Shown in pieces: positions 62,964 through 64,000 of a stretch of DNA of 64,000 bases (the first letter of the stretch is position 1; each line of letters begins with the position of its first letter). The notes under the pieces were generated by a model. It saw only the letters and a list, made by a program, of their open reading frames with translations, made no database searches and was not told the DNA's origin. The stretch spans positions 553,776 to 617,775 of the forward strand of contig NZ_BMJA01000002.1 in NCBI RefSeq assembly GCF_014642835.1. The letters are read 5' to 3'. Origin of the DNA: Dyella nitratireducens (lineage in GTDB: Bacteria > Pseudomonadota > Gammaproteobacteria > Xanthomonadales > Rhodanobacteraceae). The translations under genes were made by a program, and so were the position numbers.

Positions 62964-64000
62964 TCAACCTCTTTTCCACCGCCGCACCGCCTGTGCAAAC
63001 GCAAGACAATCCGCAAACCGGTTGTACAACGGCACCGGCGAAATCCGGATCACGTCCGGTTCGCGCCAGTCACCGATGATGCCGTTATCCATCAGATACT
63101 CGAACAGCGCACGTCCTTGCGCACGGCCACCCAGCACGCGAATGGAAAGCTGCGCGCCGCGGCGCTGAGGTTCTTTCGGCGTAACGACTTCCAGCACGTC
63201 GGAAAGCTGCGTTTCGACCAGCCATTGCAGATAGCCGGTAAGTTGCAGCGACTTCTCGCGCAAACGCTGTATGCCGGCACGATGAAAAATTTCCAGCGAC
63301 ACGCGTAGCGGTGCTAGCGAAAGAATCGGTGGATTGGAAAGCTGCCAGCCATCCGCGCCGGGTGTCGGGACGAACTCTGGCCCCATCTGGAAGCGTGTGG
63401 CCTTGTCGTGCCCCCACCAGCCGGCAAAGCGCGGCAAGGCGGTGCGCGCGTGGCGTGCGTGAATGAACGCGCCGCCTACGGCGCCGGGGCCGCCGTTGAG
63501 GTATTTGTAGCTGCACCAGATGGCGAAATCCATGCCGCTGTCGTGCAACTGCAGGGGCAGATTGCCCACTGCATGGGCAAGATCGAAACCCACCTGGCAG
63601 CCCTGCTTGTGCGCAAGCTCGGTAATCGTCTTGAGATCGAATGCCTGGCCAGTGCGGTATTGCACGCCGGGCAACAGCACCAGTGCAATACGCGATCCGT
63701 GCTCTGCAAGCACGCGTTCGATCGCGCCCATCGAGATCGTGCCATTGGGCTCGTCGCCTTCCAGTTCGATCAGCGAGAGCGTCGGGCTGAAGCCGTGGTA
63801 GCGGATTTGCGATTCCACCGCGTAACGGTCCGTGGGGAACGCACCGGCCTCAACCAGGATGGCATGGCGATCCGGCGTGGGGCGATAGAAGCTCACCATC
63901 ATCAGGTGCAGATTCACACCCAGCGTGTTCATCGCTACGACTTCATCGGGCTGCGCACCGACGATTTCGGCGAGATGATCACGCACGAACTCGTGGTAAT
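62964..64000 (-). CDS. kynU: Kynureninase, 5' end beyond the window
   Basis: The last 345 or so residues of a PLP-dependent kynureninase, which cleaves kynurenine or 3-hydroxykynurenine to (3-hydroxy)anthranilate and alanine. VAMNTLGVNLHLMMVSFYRP, GFDLAHAVGNLPLQLHDSG, the PLP lysine in WCSYKYLNGGPGAVGG, and FAGWWGHDKATRFQM are diagnostic. The frame is open through base 64000; the missing part should be about 75 residues. It complements the aminomuconate genes at 18.9-22.3 kb. Confidence 0.95.
   Translation of the reverse strand, partial: YHEFVRDHLAEIVGAQPDEVVAMNTLGVNLHLMMVSFYRPTPDRHAILVEAGAFPTDRYAVESQIRYHGFSPTLSLIELEGDEPNGTISMGAIERVLAEHGSRIALVLLPGVQYRTGQAFDLKTITELAHKQGCQVGFDLAHAVGNLPLQLHDSGMDFAIWCSYKYLNGGPGAVGGAFIHARHARTALPRFAGWWGHDKATRFQMGPEFVPTPGADGWQLSNPPILSLAPLRVSLEIFHRAGIQRLREKSLQLTGYLQWLVETQLSDVLEVVTPKEPQRRGAQLSIRVLGGRAQGRALFEYLMDNGIIGDWREPDVIRISPVPLYNRFADCLAFAQAVRRWKRG

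Overview
The window is about 62% GC by eye, densely coding and free of insertion sequences, rRNA, CRISPR arrays or phage genes. It looks like chromosome from the Xanthomonadales, most likely family Rhodanobacteraceae (Dyella/Frateuria/Rhodanobacter/Luteibacter type). The strongest evidence is the arginine cluster at 51.2-62.3 kb. It has the acetylated-intermediate route typical of xanthomonads: N-acetylornithine carbamoyltransferase, argG, an N-acetylcitrulline-type deacetylase, a fused N-acetylglutamate kinase/synthase, argC, argH, then proB and proA. A FimX homologue, a Xanthomonas-type OhrR/Ohr pair and kynurenine-pathway genes agree. The genus is inference.

Layout. 0-4 kb: an ECF sigma/anti-sigma pair divergent from a Tat-exported metallophosphoesterase and a cupredoxin, then a LigB-type dioxygenase. 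4-11 kb: two DEAD-box helicases (DeaD-like and RhlE-like), an SDR with RimJ, an MFS carrier and SlyD. 11-18.4 kb: ohrR-ohr under an apparent OhrR box, three envelope proteins, a D-amino-acid dehydrogenase, glutathione reductase and N-formylglutamate deformylase. 18.4-23.4 kb: a minus-strand operon with 2-aminomuconate-type deaminase, beta-carbonic anhydrase, aminomuconate-semialdehyde-type dehydrogenase and an SDR. A kynureninase is cut by the right edge of the window. 23.4-35.6 kb: housekeeping genes (asnS, iscA-like, rpsF-rpsR-rplI, dnaB, alr, radA, ypjD-like, ffh, rpsP-rimM-trmD-rplS). 35.6-51.2 kb: a methyltransferase remnant, a FimX-like GGDEF/EAL protein, epmB/efp, an mtaD-yciI-ubiG-gph run, folE2, ybaY, pyrC-yidD, a DksA protein with a long lysine/alanine/proline tail, sufE, cysS and a glycine-zipper protein. 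51.2-62.3 kb: the arginine/proline operon.

The most interesting signal is between the glycine-zipper gene and the first arginine gene. A promoter-like sequence is followed by a 34-codon reading frame with five arginine codons, four of them in the last twelve residues. A strong intrinsic terminator lies 34 bases beyond its stop codon. The seven bases at the end of the leader frame are identical to the 3' arm of the terminator and can pair with its 5' arm. This is the anatomy of a translation-coupled attenuator sensing charged arginyl-tRNA and controlling the whole cluster. Other candidates are the DksA fusion, mutually exclusive hairpins between efp and mtaD, paired DnaA-box-like sites upstream of dnaB, and two families of dispersed inverted repeats, some of which run into gene ends.
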